Below, piece after piece: positions 17,810 through 26,190 of a stretch of DNA of 64,000 nucleotides; positions within the stretch are counted from its first letter, which is position 1; each line of letters opens with the position of its first letter. Under the pieces are notes generated by a model. It worked only from the letters and a program-made list of their open reading frames with translations. It searched no databases and was not told where the DNA came from. The stretch is from contig NZ_JAKQYJ010000002.1 of assembly GCF_022605525.1 (NCBI RefSeq), positions 806,001-870,000 of the forward strand. The letters run 5' to 3'. The stretch comes from Porphyrobacter sp. GA68. GTDB lineage: Bacteria > Pseudomonadota > Alphaproteobacteria > Sphingomonadales > Sphingomonadaceae. Both the position numbers and the translations under genes were made by a program.

Positions 17810-18067
17810 ATGGCTGTTTACAAGATGATGCGATTGCTGAAGAGGGCCATCAGAACAGGCCAGCGGGAACAAAGTTGCTCCCAAGGTTTAGACGTGTTGA
17901 AGAAGAAGCTGAGGGAGTGGGCGTTTGGCGGAAACAGTGTTGGTCACGGGCGGAGCAGGGTTTATCGGGCGGCAGGTCAGCCGGGAATTGATGAACCGGG
18001 GGCACAAGGTCATCGCCTTGGACGCACTGATCCCGCAAGTTCATGGCGACGGGCGAAGACCCGCTGA
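17810..18067 (+). CDS. Doubtful 85-residue ORF upstream of the first epimerase gene
   Basis: An ATG preceded by TAGGAG opens a frame beginning MAVYKMMRLLKRAIRTG and rich in Lys and Arg for its first 35 residues. It then runs 143 bases into the epimerase gene in another frame. I recognise no family. It may be a translated leader, a coupling ORF or chance. The region 17,682-17,924 between the two operons must hold both promoters; I could not pick clear -10/-35 boxes there. Confidence 0.2.
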   Translation: MAVYKMMRLLKRAIRTGQREQSCSQGLDVLKKKLREWAFGGNSVGHGRSRVYRAAGQPGIDEPGAQGHRLGRTDPASSWRRAKTR

Positions 18068-19037
18068 TCTCTCGGCCGAAGTTGAACTGATCACCGCGGA
18101 TGTGCGGGACAGCGATGCTGTCGCCGGTGCGGTGCGGCGATGCGACAGCGTCATCCATCTTGCAGCGGAAGTGGGCGTGGGCCAATCCATGTACGAGGTG
18201 GAGCGCTACACCTCCGTCAATGATGTTGGCACCGCCGTCCTGTTCGAGCAGTTGATCGATGCGCCGGTTCGCCGGGTCGTCACCGCTTCCTCCATGAGCA
18301 TCTATGGCGAAGGCTTGTACCGCAGCGCCGACGGCGCGCTGGTGGAGGATGCATCACGCGCCGCCCTGCGGGATGGCCAGGCGACCTGGGAACCCGTCGA
18401 TGCCGAAGGTCGCCCGCTTGAGCCGGTGGCAACACCGGAATGGAAGCGACCCTCGCTTTCCTCGATCTATGCACTGAACAAGTACGTGCAGGAGCGCACG
18501 ACGCACATCATGGGCGCTCCTTACGGTATCGAAAGCGTGTGCCTGCGCCTGTTCAACGTCTATGGCCCGGGTCAGGCGCTCTCCAACCCATATACCGGCG
18601 TGCTGGCGATCTTCGCCTCCCGCCTGCTCAACGGACAGCCGCCGCTGGTGTTCGAAGATGGCGAACAGCGGCGCGACTTCGTCCATGTCAACGATGTGGC
18701 CCGCGCCTTTGCCGATGCGCTGGAACTGCCACAGGCCGTTGGCGGCACTTTCAACATCGGGTCGGGCCAGAACCGTTCGGTCAAGGAAGTGGCGAGCGCG
18801 CTTGCCTCCGCCATGAACAGCGACGTCGAAGCGGAAGTCGTGGGCAAGGCACGAACCGGGGACATCCGCCACTGCTTCTGCGACCCAACCCTTTCACGCG
18901 AAGTGCTTGGCTTCGAAGCGCGGGAGGATTTCGCCAAACGGCTGCAGGAACTGGCGCAATGGGTGTCGACGCAAACCGCGTTCGACCGCGTGGATGCCGC
19001 CCGCAGCGAACTCGAGCGGCGGGGTCTGGTCGCATGA
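17925..19037 (+). CDS. NAD-dependent epimerase/dehydratase (dTDP-L-rhamnose 4-epimerase-like)
   Basis: A 370-residue extended SDR. The nucleotide motif TGGAGFIG is near residue 8, the catalytic Tyr and Lys are in SSIYALNKYVQE, and the upstream Ser in ASSMSIYGEG. The SSMSIYGEGLY and LFNVYGPGQALSNPY segments resemble dTDP-rhamnose 4-epimerase-type proteins. The TTG start has a strong GAGGGAG seven bases upstream and an in-frame stop just before it, so the start is well fixed apart from a GTG twelve bases later. It is the first gene of the rightward glycosyltransferase operon and probably makes a nucleotide sugar donor. Confidence 0.88.
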   Translation: MAETVLVTGGAGFIGRQVSRELMNRGHKVIALDALIPQVHGDGRRPADLSAEVELITADVRDSDAVAGAVRRCDSVIHLAAEVGVGQSMYEVERYTSVNDVGTAVLFEQLIDAPVRRVVTASSMSIYGEGLYRSADGALVEDASRAALRDGQATWEPVDAEGRPLEPVATPEWKRPSLSSIYALNKYVQERTTHIMGAPYGIESVCLRLFNVYGPGQALSNPYTGVLAIFASRLLNGQPPLVFEDGEQRRDFVHVNDVARAFADALELPQAVGGTFNIGSGQNRSVKEVASALASAMNSDVEAEVVGKARTGDIRHCFCDPTLSREVLGFEAREDFAKRLQELAQWVSTQTAFDRVDAARSELERRGLVA

Positions 19038-20116
19038 GGGCGGCGGGCGCAGGGCAAACGATCCTCGTCACAGGGGGTGCCGGGTTCATTGGGAGCAACC
19101 TTGCCGACCGCATCGCCAGCAAAGGCGGTCGGGTGCGGATACTGGACTCGCTTGCGCGGCCAGGGGTCGAAAGCAACCTTCAGTGGCTGAGCGGCCGTCA
19201 CGGTGACCTGATCGAGCCGGTGATCGCCAATGTAACCGATGCAAGCCGGGTTGCGGCAGCAGTGCGGGCAGCGGACGCGGTCTTCCATTTCGCCGCGCAG
19301 GTCGCGGTGACCACCAGCATGGACGACCCGGTCGACGATTTCGCCACCAATCTGCAGGGCACGTTCAACCTGCTGGAAGCAGTGCGGCATAATCAGCCCG
19401 CCGCGCCGGTGATCTTTGCGTCCACCAACAAGGTTTACGGCGATCTGGCAGACGTCGACCTGCACCTGACTGACGACGGCTACGTTCCGCAGGACAGGGA
19501 GCTTGCCGCGCATGGCGTCGCGGAATCGCGGCCTCTGGATTTTCACACCCCCTACGGCTGCTCGAAAGGCGCGGCAGACCAGTACGTCCTCGACTACGCA
19601 CGCAGCTACGGCCTGCGCACCGCCGCCATGCGGATGAGCTGCATCTATGGCCCGCGCCAGCTGGGGACGGAAGATCAGGGATGGGTGGCGCATTTCCTGA
19701 TCCAGGCGCTGAACGGGAAGCGGATCACCCTTTTCGGCGATGGCGAGCAGGTCCGGGACGTATGCCATGTTTCCGACGCCTGCGACGCCTATCTCAAACT
19801 GCTGGAACGGATCGACGCGGTAAGCGGAAGCGCCTTCAACTGGGGCGGAGGTAGCGCGAATGCGGTAAGCCTGCTCACGCTGGTGAAGGAAATCGGCGTC
19901 GTGACCGGCCGCCAGCCGCTTGTCGAATTCGCCGACTGGCGTCCGGGAGATCAACGGTGGTTCGTTGCTGACACCCGCAAAGCGGACCGCGCTCTGGACC
20001 TGTCGCCGCGCATGAACTGGCGCGAAGGTGTGCGCGATCTGGCTCGCTGGCTCGAAGAACGCAACGGATCGGTCCATTGCAAAACAGGGGCGTCCGCAAT
20101 CGCCCTCGCTTCGTGA
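19034..20116 (+). CDS. NAD-dependent epimerase (CDP-paratose 2-epimerase-like)
   Basis: A 360-residue extended SDR. TGGAGFIGSNL opens the Rossmann fold near residue 12; the catalytic YxxxK is YGCSK in HTPYGCSKGAADQYV. Segments such as FASTNKVYGD, GPRQLGTEDQGWVAHF and FNWGGG resemble CDP-paratose 2-epimerases and CDP-tyvelose enzymes. The ATG overlaps the stop of the first epimerase (ATGA). Together with its neighbour it would provide a modified nucleotide sugar for the four downstream glycosyltransferases. The exact sugar cannot be read from sequence. Confidence 0.87.
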   Translation: MRAAGAGQTILVTGGAGFIGSNLADRIASKGGRVRILDSLARPGVESNLQWLSGRHGDLIEPVIANVTDASRVAAAVRAADAVFHFAAQVAVTTSMDDPVDDFATNLQGTFNLLEAVRHNQPAAPVIFASTNKVYGDLADVDLHLTDDGYVPQDRELAAHGVAESRPLDFHTPYGCSKGAADQYVLDYARSYGLRTAAMRMSCIYGPRQLGTEDQGWVAHFLIQALNGKRITLFGDGEQVRDVCHVSDACDAYLKLLERIDAVSGSAFNWGGGSANAVSLLTLVKEIGVVTGRQPLVEFADWRPGDQRWFVADTRKADRALDLSPRMNWREGVRDLARWLEERNGSVHCKTGASAIALAS

Positions 20117-21186
20117 AGGCCGCAAGACTGGACATCCTGATGACCGCCGATGCCGTCGGCGGCGTGTGGACCTACGCGCTCGATCTGGCAGCGGCACTGC
20201 AAGGCAGGGGCCATGCCGTGACCTTGGCGATCTGCGGGCCTGCCCCGTCGCCGGATCAGCTGGAGCAGGCGGCTGATGCAGGTGTGTCCATCCTGCCCGA
20301 CGAGTTGCCGCTGGATTGGCTGTGCTCCGATGGCGAGGCAGTGCGGGAAGGCAGTGACAAGCTGGCAACCTTGTCGGCCGGCTATGACCTTGCGCTTCTC
20401 AACAGCCCGGCGCTGGCCGCGACTGGGGGTTTCCGAGTGCCGGTCATCGCCGTTGCGCATGGCGAAGTCGCCACGTGGTGGGATGCGGTCGGTTGTTCCG
20501 GGGATATCGATGACGCTTTCGGCTGGCTGGTCGATCTGATCGGGACAGGTTTGAAGCGCGCGACCCGCATTGTGACGCCGACGGCCGCTTACGGCGAGCT
20601 GGTGAGGCGTCGTTATGAGCTTGAGGCGAGCCCTGTTGCGGTGCACAACGGCCGCGTTCCGCTCGACCGTGCATCATCTTCGAACGAGCCGGCCTTTGCC
20701 CTCACGGTCGGCAGGTTCTGGGACCGCGCCAAGAACATCGGCACACTGGATGCGGCAGCGTCGCTGAGCTTCGTCCCCATTCGGGCGGTGGGCGCCAGCA
20801 CCGGCCCCCATGGCGAACGGGCCGCCATGGCCAATCTCGAATATCTCGGCAGCGTGGCACCGGCTCGCCTGGGCGAGCTTCTGGCAGCACGGCCGGTCTT
20901 CGCCTCCTCCGCCGTGTACGAACCGTTCGGGCTGGCGGTTCTGGAAGCAGCGCAGGCGGGCTGTCCGCTCGTGCTGGCCGACATTGCGACTTTCCGCGAA
21001 CTGTGGGACGGCGCCGCCACCTTTGTCGATCCACACGACGCCGCCGGGTTCGCCCGGGCCATCGAGCGCCCGCAGGCGAGCGGCGCGGCGGCGCGCAAAC
21101 GAGCCGAGCGCTACACAGTTGCCGCCATGGCGGACCAGATGCTGGGCGTGATCGAAAGCGCGCTCGATCACAGGCGTGCCGCATGA
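20113..21186 (+). CDS. Glycosyltransferase family 4-like protein
   Basis: A 357-residue GT-B glycosyltransferase. The N-terminal domain starts LDILMTADAVGGVWTYAL, a glycine-rich acceptor-side loop typical of GT4. The C-terminal donor domain has the EX7E motif as EPFGLAVLE. The GTG start overlaps the preceding stop (GTGA); an upstream TTG would overlap the epimerase gene more deeply. It probably adds the first or an early sugar to the cluster's acceptor. No membrane segment is seen, so it acts in the cytoplasm or at the inner face of the membrane. Confidence 0.88.
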   Translation: MKAARLDILMTADAVGGVWTYALDLAAALQGRGHAVTLAICGPAPSPDQLEQAADAGVSILPDELPLDWLCSDGEAVREGSDKLATLSAGYDLALLNSPALAATGGFRVPVIAVAHGEVATWWDAVGCSGDIDDAFGWLVDLIGTGLKRATRIVTPTAAYGELVRRRYELEASPVAVHNGRVPLDRASSSNEPAFALTVGRFWDRAKNIGTLDAAASLSFVPIRAVGASTGPHGERAAMANLEYLGSVAPARLGELLAARPVFASSAVYEPFGLAVLEAAQAGCPLVLADIATFRELWDGAATFVDPHDAAGFARAIERPQASGAAARKRAERYTVAAMADQMLGVIESALDHRRAA

Positions 21187-22295
21187 AGATCGCGTACTTC
21201 ACCCATTCGCTGCAATCCTGCTGGAACCACGGCAATGCCCATTTCCTGCGCGGCGTGCTTCGCGAACTGCAGGCGCGGGGGCACGATGTTATTGCGCTTG
21301 AACCGGCGAACGCCTGGAGCCTTCAGAACCTGCTGCAAGACCACGGTGACGACGCCTTGGCCGCCTGGAGGCGACACTATCCCGATCTTGTGGCCACTGT
21401 TTACCAACCGGGTTCCGATCCCGCCGAGCTGACCGATGGCGCAGACCTGGTGATCATGCACGAGTGGAACGAGCCGGATCTGGTCGCTGCGGTGGGTCAG
21501 CTGCGCAAGGGGGGTGCGGCCTTTACCCTTCTGTTCCACGACACGCATCACCGCGCTGTCAGTGCGCCCGACGAGATGCGGGCTTACGATCTGAGCGGCT
21601 ACGACGGGGTGCTCGCCTTTGGCGAAACCCTGAGCGAGGTTTACCGCGGCTGGGGGTGGAGTGACCGCGTGTGGACCTGGCACGAAGCAGCGGACACGCG
21701 GCACTTCCGCCCGCCCGAAGAAGAGCGCGAACGGAACGGCCTGATCTGGATCGGCAACTGGGGCGATGGCGAACGTACGCAGGAGATCGAGGAATTCCTG
21801 CTCGCCCCCGCCCGCCGGGCAAACCAGTCGCTCGATATATATGGCGTACGCTACACCTCGGCCGCCAAGCAGATGGTGAGCGCATACGGCGCGCGCTATT
21901 TTGGCTGGGCGCCCAACGCCCACGCCCCGGAACTGTTTGCCCGGCACAAGGCCACCGTGCACGTCCCGCGCCGCTTCTATCGTGACATTCTGCCCGGCAT
22001 CCCGACGATCAGGGTGTTCGAGGCGCTGGCCTGCGGAATCCCGCTCGTGTCGGCGCCATGGGAGGATAGCGAAGGGCTGTTTCGCCCGGGAACGGATTAT
22101 CTGGTGGCGGAGGATGGAGCGGCGATGGAGCAGCACCTTCGCGCCCTCGCCGAAGATGCGGACGCGCGCGCATCATTCGCCCGGCATGGTCTGGAAACGA
22201 TACTCGCTCGCCACACCTGTGCGCACCGCGCCGACGAACTGCTGAATATCGCAACCAGGTTGCGCGACGAACACCCGCAAAGGAAATTCGCTTGA
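21183..22295 (+). CDS. CgeB-like glycosyltransferase 1
   Basis: A 370-residue GT-B protein beginning MKIAYFTHSLQSCWNHGNAH. Its C-terminal donor domain contains VFEALACGIPLVSAPWED and a glycine-rich loop, as in CgeB/GT1-like proteins. It is the first of three consecutive, mutually similar genes, all starting with a short beta strand (KIAYF, KIAFY, KLVVL) followed by a W-N/G-N-G-x-A motif. The ATG overlaps the upstream stop (ATGA). The three look like old tandem duplicates with divergent acceptor or donor specificity. Confidence 0.82.
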   Translation: MKIAYFTHSLQSCWNHGNAHFLRGVLRELQARGHDVIALEPANAWSLQNLLQDHGDDALAAWRRHYPDLVATVYQPGSDPAELTDGADLVIMHEWNEPDLVAAVGQLRKGGAAFTLLFHDTHHRAVSAPDEMRAYDLSGYDGVLAFGETLSEVYRGWGWSDRVWTWHEAADTRHFRPPEEERERNGLIWIGNWGDGERTQEIEEFLLAPARRANQSLDIYGVRYTSAAKQMVSAYGARYFGWAPNAHAPELFARHKATVHVPRRFYRDILPGIPTIRVFEALACGIPLVSAPWEDSEGLFRPGTDYLVAEDGAAMEQHLRALAEDADARASFARHGLETILARHTCAHRADELLNIATRLRDEHPQRKFA

Positions 22296-23383
22296 AGATT
22301 GCGTTCTACGGCTCAAGCCTGCTGTCCTCCTACTGGAACGGCGCCGCGACCTACTATCGGGGCATTCTGCACGCCCTGGCCAAGCGCGGCCACCAGATAA
22401 CCTTCTACGAACCTGACGCCTTCGACCGCCAGAGCCACCGCGATATCGAGCCGCCCAACTGGGCGAGAAGCGTCGTCTATCCGGCTACGGCCGATGGACT
22501 CAGAATGGCTTTGCAGGGCGCTCGAGAAGCAGATCTTGTCGTGAAAGCGAGCGGTGTCGGTGTCTTCGACGACGAATTGATCGAAGGTGTGCTGCGTCAT
22601 GCTGCGCCGGATGCGCTTACGGCCTTCTGGGATGTGGATGCGGCGGCGACCCTGGACGAAATTCGCGAGGTGCCGGACCATCCGATCCGCCGCGCCCTGC
22701 ACCGCCTCGACCTTGTGTTCACCTATGGCGGCGGAGCGCCGGTGGTGGATGCTTATGAGGCGCTGGGTGCGAAACGCTGCGTACCCATCTATAACGCGCT
22801 CGATCCCGCCACCCACAGGCCCGTACCGCCGGACTCCCGGTTCGCGGCCAACTTGGGCTTTCTCGCCAACCGTTTGCCCGACCGCGAGGCGCGGGTGGAA
22901 GAGTTCTTCCTGAAACCGGCCGCCGCCCTGCCCGGCAAGCGCTTCCTTCTCGGTGGGAACGGCTGGCACGACAAGGCCGTCCCTGCGAATGTGCAGGCAA
23001 TCGGCCACGTCGGGACCGCTTCGCACAATGCCTTCAACTGCACTCCACGCGCCGTGCTGAACGTGGCCAGGGACTCGATGGCGCATATCGGCTTTTCTCC
23101 GGCTACCCGCGTGTTCGAGGCCGCTGGCGCAGCGGCGTGCCTGATTACCGACGCGTGGGAAGGCATAGAGCAGTTCCTGCAGCCCGGCGAGGAGGTGCTG
23201 GTCGCCCGCGACGGTCAGGACGTGGCGGAGCATCTGGCGGTACTGACCCCCGAACGGGCGCAAGCAATTGGTCAGGCGGCCCTGCGCCGCGTTCTGGCGG
23301 AACATACATACGACCTGCGCGCCGCCGAGGTCGACGCGGTGCTGCACCAGCTCGCGCCCGTGATGGCGGAAGCTGCAAGATGA
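22292..23383 (+). CDS. CgeB-like glycosyltransferase 2
   Basis: A 363-residue GT-B protein beginning with KIAFYGSSLLSSYWNGAAT. The donor half has FLGF-type strands, FLLGGNGWHD and the C-terminal VFEAAGAAACLITDAWEGIE, matching the CgeB family pattern in which an FEA motif precedes a D-W-G-I-E loop. The TTG start overlaps the preceding stop (TTGA), a rare start whose use is supported by the identical coupling pattern at other junctions of the operon. The role is likely transfer of a sugar onto the product made by the preceding glycosyltransferase. Confidence 0.82.
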   Translation: MKIAFYGSSLLSSYWNGAATYYRGILHALAKRGHQITFYEPDAFDRQSHRDIEPPNWARSVVYPATADGLRMALQGAREADLVVKASGVGVFDDELIEGVLRHAAPDALTAFWDVDAAATLDEIREVPDHPIRRALHRLDLVFTYGGGAPVVDAYEALGAKRCVPIYNALDPATHRPVPPDSRFAANLGFLANRLPDREARVEEFFLKPAAALPGKRFLLGGNGWHDKAVPANVQAIGHVGTASHNAFNCTPRAVLNVARDSMAHIGFSPATRVFEAAGAAACLITDAWEGIEQFLQPGEEVLVARDGQDVAEHLAVLTPERAQAIGQAALRRVLAEHTYDLRAAEVDAVLHQLAPVMAEAAR

Positions 23384-24462
23384 AGCTCGTCGTCTTGGGT
23401 CTCAGCCTGTCGTCGTCCTGGGGGAACGGCCACGCAACGACCTTCCGCGCCCTTCTTTCCGCCTTCGCCGCGCGCGGTCACGAGGTGCTGTTTCTGGAGC
23501 GGGACCAGCCTTGGTATGCCGCGCATCGCGACCTGCCCGACCCGGACTATTGCCGCCTCGCCTATTACGATAGCCTCAGCGGGCTGGAGGAGTGGACCAC
23601 AGAGGTGATGGCGGCCGACGCGGTCATGGTCGGCTCCTACGTACCGGAAGGCGTCGAAGTCAGCCGCTGGGTACAGCGGACGGCGCGGGGGGTCACCTGC
23701 TTCTACGACATCGACACTCCGGTCACTCTCGCCAAACTGGCGCGGGGCGATCACGAATATGTCTCGCCCGAAGTGATCCCTGGCTTTGACATTTACTTCT
23801 CCTTCACCGGCGGCCCCACCCTGACCCGGCTTGAGCAGGAATTCGGAGCGCCGGCAGCAAGGCCGCTGTATTGTTCCGTCGATGCGCAAGTCTATCAACC
23901 ACGCGATTTGCCTAAGCGGTGGGACCTTACCTACCTTGGCACGTACAGCGCCGACCGGCAGCCGACCTTGGAAAAACTGCTGCTGGAACCGGCAAAGGCC
24001 TTGCCGGACAGACGTTTCTGCGTCGCCGGACCACAGTATCCGGCACAGATCGCCTGGCCCGATAATGTCGAGCGGCTGGACCATGTTCCGCCGGCCGATC
24101 ACCCCGCTTTCTACGCCCAGTCGCGCGCCACCCTCAACGTCACGCGAGCGGACATGATTGCAGCGGGCTGGTCTCCTTCCGTCCGACTGTTCGAGGCAGC
24201 GGCGTGCGCCACGCCGGTAATCTCGGACAGGTGGGACGGGATCGAGGAACTCTTCTCCCCAGGCAAGGCTATCGTGCTGGCAGAAAATGCGCAGGACGTG
24301 ATCAGTGCACTGAACCGGGACCTGCACCCTGTCGGAGAGGCGGCACGTCAGGTCGTCCTGTCCGCCCATACCGCCGCTCACCGCGCTGCAACGCTGGAGG
24401 CGGAGCTGCTGTCGGCGCGTGAAGGTGCGGCGGGGCAGCGTAGCGAAGCCGTGGGCAGCTAG
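23380..24462 (+). CDS. CgeB-like glycosyltransferase 3
   Basis: A 360-residue GT-B protein beginning MKLVVLGLSLSSSWGNGHAT. It has a conserved central FTGGPTLTRLEQEFGA, LTYLGTYSADRQP at the domain junction, and the C-terminal LFEAAACATPVISDRWDGIE. Related proteins are commonly annotated as CgeB family, after the Bacillus spore maturation protein. The ATG overlaps the previous stop (ATGA), and the gene ends the rightward operon just before a strong hairpin. Its sugar donor and acceptor are unknown. Confidence 0.83.
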   Translation: MKLVVLGLSLSSSWGNGHATTFRALLSAFAARGHEVLFLERDQPWYAAHRDLPDPDYCRLAYYDSLSGLEEWTTEVMAADAVMVGSYVPEGVEVSRWVQRTARGVTCFYDIDTPVTLAKLARGDHEYVSPEVIPGFDIYFSFTGGPTLTRLEQEFGAPAARPLYCSVDAQVYQPRDLPKRWDLTYLGTYSADRQPTLEKLLLEPAKALPDRRFCVAGPQYPAQIAWPDNVERLDHVPPADHPAFYAQSRATLNVTRADMIAAGWSPSVRLFEAAACATPVISDRWDGIEELFSPGKAIVLAENAQDVISALNRDLHPVGEAARQVVLSAHTAAHRAATLEAELLSAREGAAGQRSEAVGS

Positions 24463-24471
24463 AAGAAAATT

Positions 24472-24496
24472 GCCGGGTCGCGATATCCGACCCGGC
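24472..24496 (-). terminator. Intrinsic terminator between convergent operons
   Basis: A perfect 9-base stem GCCGGGTCG / CGACCCGGC encloses a 7-base loop. Read on the minus strand it is followed by AATTTTCTTCT, a T-rich tail suiting the end of the lipoprotein gene. On the plus strand the stem alone lies 9 bases after the last glycosyltransferase stop and may also help end that operon. Confidence 0.75.
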
Positions 24497-24509
24497 GCTT
24501 CAATCCGAT

Positions 24510-25028
24510 TTACTTGGCGGCTACCGCCGTTTCATCGGCCATCACCCCCTGCTCCTGCAGGCCCTTGCGCACGTCATCGCCGACCCGCGCGTTGTACTCG
24601 GCCACCGTGGAGATGATCGCCCCCTTCTTGTCGAGGAGCACCGCTTCGCCGCCAGATCCCAGGCGCACCATGCGCACATACACCGGATCCGGGTACAGGT
24701 GGTTCGATGCCCCGTTGCTGCCATCGACGATCCCGCCGATGATGCCGCCGGCAAGCATGTTCCCAGCAACTCCGCCGCCAGTCCGGCTCTGGATGAACAC
24801 GGACACCGGTTCGTACCCGGGCATCGTGAACGTCGCCTGGGAATCTTTTCCACGCTTCATTTCAAAGGTGCACGGTGCTTCGCAGTTCAGCCCGCTCACC
24901 AGCTTCACGTTGGCCCCTGACGGATCCGACTGAAACTCCACGGGCTGATTCGTCCCGTTCATCACCGTGGCGCAGCCCGCAAGACTGACGGAGGCCGCGA
25001 GGACCGCAGCCGCAAAAACTCGTTTCAT
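24510..25028 (-). CDS. Outer-membrane lipoprotein with glycine-zipper segment
   Basis: A 172-residue protein with a clear type II signal (lipobox LAGC at residues 16-19). After it comes a short beta domain with PSGANVKLVSGLNCEAPCTFEM, resembling PEGA-like modules with a Cys pair. A glycine-zipper stretch (GGGVAGNMLAGGIIGGIVDG) follows, typical of small envelope lipoproteins. The ATG is preceded by GGGAGGGA. It is monocistronic, ends at the hairpin above, and looks like a core-genome gene at the edge of the island. Precise role unknown. Confidence 0.8.
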   Translation of the reverse strand: MKRVFAAAVLAASVSLAGCATVMNGTNQPVEFQSDPSGANVKLVSGLNCEAPCTFEMKRGKDSQATFTMPGYEPVSVFIQSRTGGGVAGNMLAGGIIGGIVDGSNGASNHLYPDPVYVRMVRLGSGGEAVLLDKKGAIISTVAEYNARVGDDVRKGLQEQGVMADETAVAAK

Positions 25029-25551
25029 GTTCCCTCCCTGTTTGGCAAAAGCCGTGCAGCATCTATACAGAAGCTGCTGCTGGTGCCACTAGGTATCTGC
25101 GCAATCTTAAGAAATCACAGCTTGTGCTGCAGCGTAGCCACAGGCAGCCAACCACCGCAGGCACGTTATTGAAGGGGATCGGACAACGCCGGCGCGACAA
25201 TCGGCCGCGCAATCTGCAATGGTAGCGGAGGAGGGAAATATAGGGAGCGTATAACGTGCTGATTTACCTTATTAACTTTCTGAATCGCCTTGCAAATACC
25301 CCCATCAATACCCCCAAAATCGGACAGATGAGATAAAGCGCCTTTGGCAAACGACGACATGTTATTCGTAGTGACAGGTGAAAGGAGCGTCGGCCGTTTT
25401 TGGGCCGATCAGAAGGCGAAACGCCAGGTTATGCGATCGGGAAGTGGATGGTCGCCGGATGCAGTTTTTTCAGGACGGCGATGCGTTGCCGCAGGCTGAG
25501 TCTGAATAAGGAGCCGAGGCAATCCAGCGGCCAAAATGCAAAATTCGAGCA
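25029..25551. other. Gene-poor stretch at the probable island border
   Basis: Over 520 bases without a convincing gene between a core-like lipoprotein gene and the metal-efflux operon. It contains the AATACCCCC direct repeats and a hairpin TCGGCC-gtttttg-GGCCGA at 25,390-25,408. No tRNA could be recognised. A 64-residue minus-strand ORF covers the repeats but shows no protein-like features. The base composition is lower in GC than in the surrounding genes. Confidence 0.5.
25295..25315. repeat. Tandem direct repeat AATACCCCC
   Basis: Two copies of AATACCCCC separated by ATC (period 12). Read on the minus strand this gives GGGGGTATT-GAT-GGGGGTATT. Repeats of this style are often seen beside tyrosine-integrase genes of genomic islands, where they can act as arm-type sites. 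No integrase gene is adjacent here, so this may be a remnant of an attachment region. Confidence 0.4.
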
Positions 25552-26190
25552 TCATCTTCGGAATTCGTCGCCTTTGATATGTTGGGTGCCCGCTTCCTCA
25601 TGCTTATCCCTGTGCGCATCGCGAAGGATATCGATCCCGCCATACAGGGCGATGCCAGCAACCGCGATCCCAACCACGAGATCCGGCCAATTTGCGCCTG
25701 TAATCATAACGATGATCCCGGCGACGATGATACCGCCGTTCGATATGAAATCGTTGAAGCTAAACGTGGTCGCTGCGCGCAGATTGACATCCTTTTGCTG
25801 AAGCTTCTGGAGCATGCGCAGGCATATGAGGTTCACCACCGCCGCGATGGCCGCCATGGCGATCATCATCAGGCCGCCCGGCTCGGAGCCTTCGATGAAA
25901 CGCCTGACGGCATCGGCGATAACGCCTCCGGCGAAGACTAGGAGCATAATGCCTGAGAAACGCGCGGCCCCTCGTTTCCAGGATTGCGAACGGGTGAGAG
26001 CCAGAAGACTGAGCGCGTAGACAAATGCATCGGATGAATTGTCGAGCCCGTTGGCCAAGAGCGCGTTCGAGTCCGCAAAATAGGCAACGACAAAGAAACC
26101 AACCGCGATTGCGACGTTGAGCCACAATACGATCCACAATGTGCGTCGCTTGCCCGCCGAATCCAGATCGAAGTCATCGTTGCAGCTCAT
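25552..26190 (-). CDS. Cation diffusion facilitator family transporter (short form)
   Basis: A 212-residue membrane protein with about six transmembrane segments and almost no C-terminal cytoplasmic domain; classical CDF proteins are near 300 residues. Segment 2 has GLDNSSDAF, giving a DxxxD metal-site pattern like that of YiiP. In segment 5 the usual HxxxD is replaced around FSFNDFISN. The start overlaps the stop of the P-type ATPase gene by four bases, so it is the last cistron of the efflux operon. It likely moves Zn, Cd, Co or a similar ion from the cytoplasm to the periplasm for the CzcCBA pump. Confidence 0.82.
   Translation of the reverse strand: MSCNDDFDLDSAGKRRTLWIVLWLNVAIAVGFFVVAYFADSNALLANGLDNSSDAFVYALSLLALTRSQSWKRGAARFSGIMLLVFAGGVIADAVRRFIEGSEPGGLMMIAMAAIAAVVNLICLRMLQKLQQKDVNLRAATTFSFNDFISNGGIIVAGIIVMITGANWPDLVVGIAVAGIALYGGIDILRDAHRDKHEEAGTQHIKGDEFRR

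Noticed and set aside
22313-23347. Minus-strand frame of 344 codons across a CgeB-like gene
   Set aside because: Shadow of a well-supported glycosyltransferase on the plus strand; high GC leaves many long antisense frames.
25166-25360. 64-codon minus-strand ORF in the border gap
   Set aside because: Low complexity with no homology I can see; it is produced by the AATACCCCC repeats and probably is not translated.
25390-25408. Hairpin TCGGCC-gtttttg-GGCCGA
   Set aside because: No T-run follows on either strand and there is no nearby gene end, so a terminator call is not supported.
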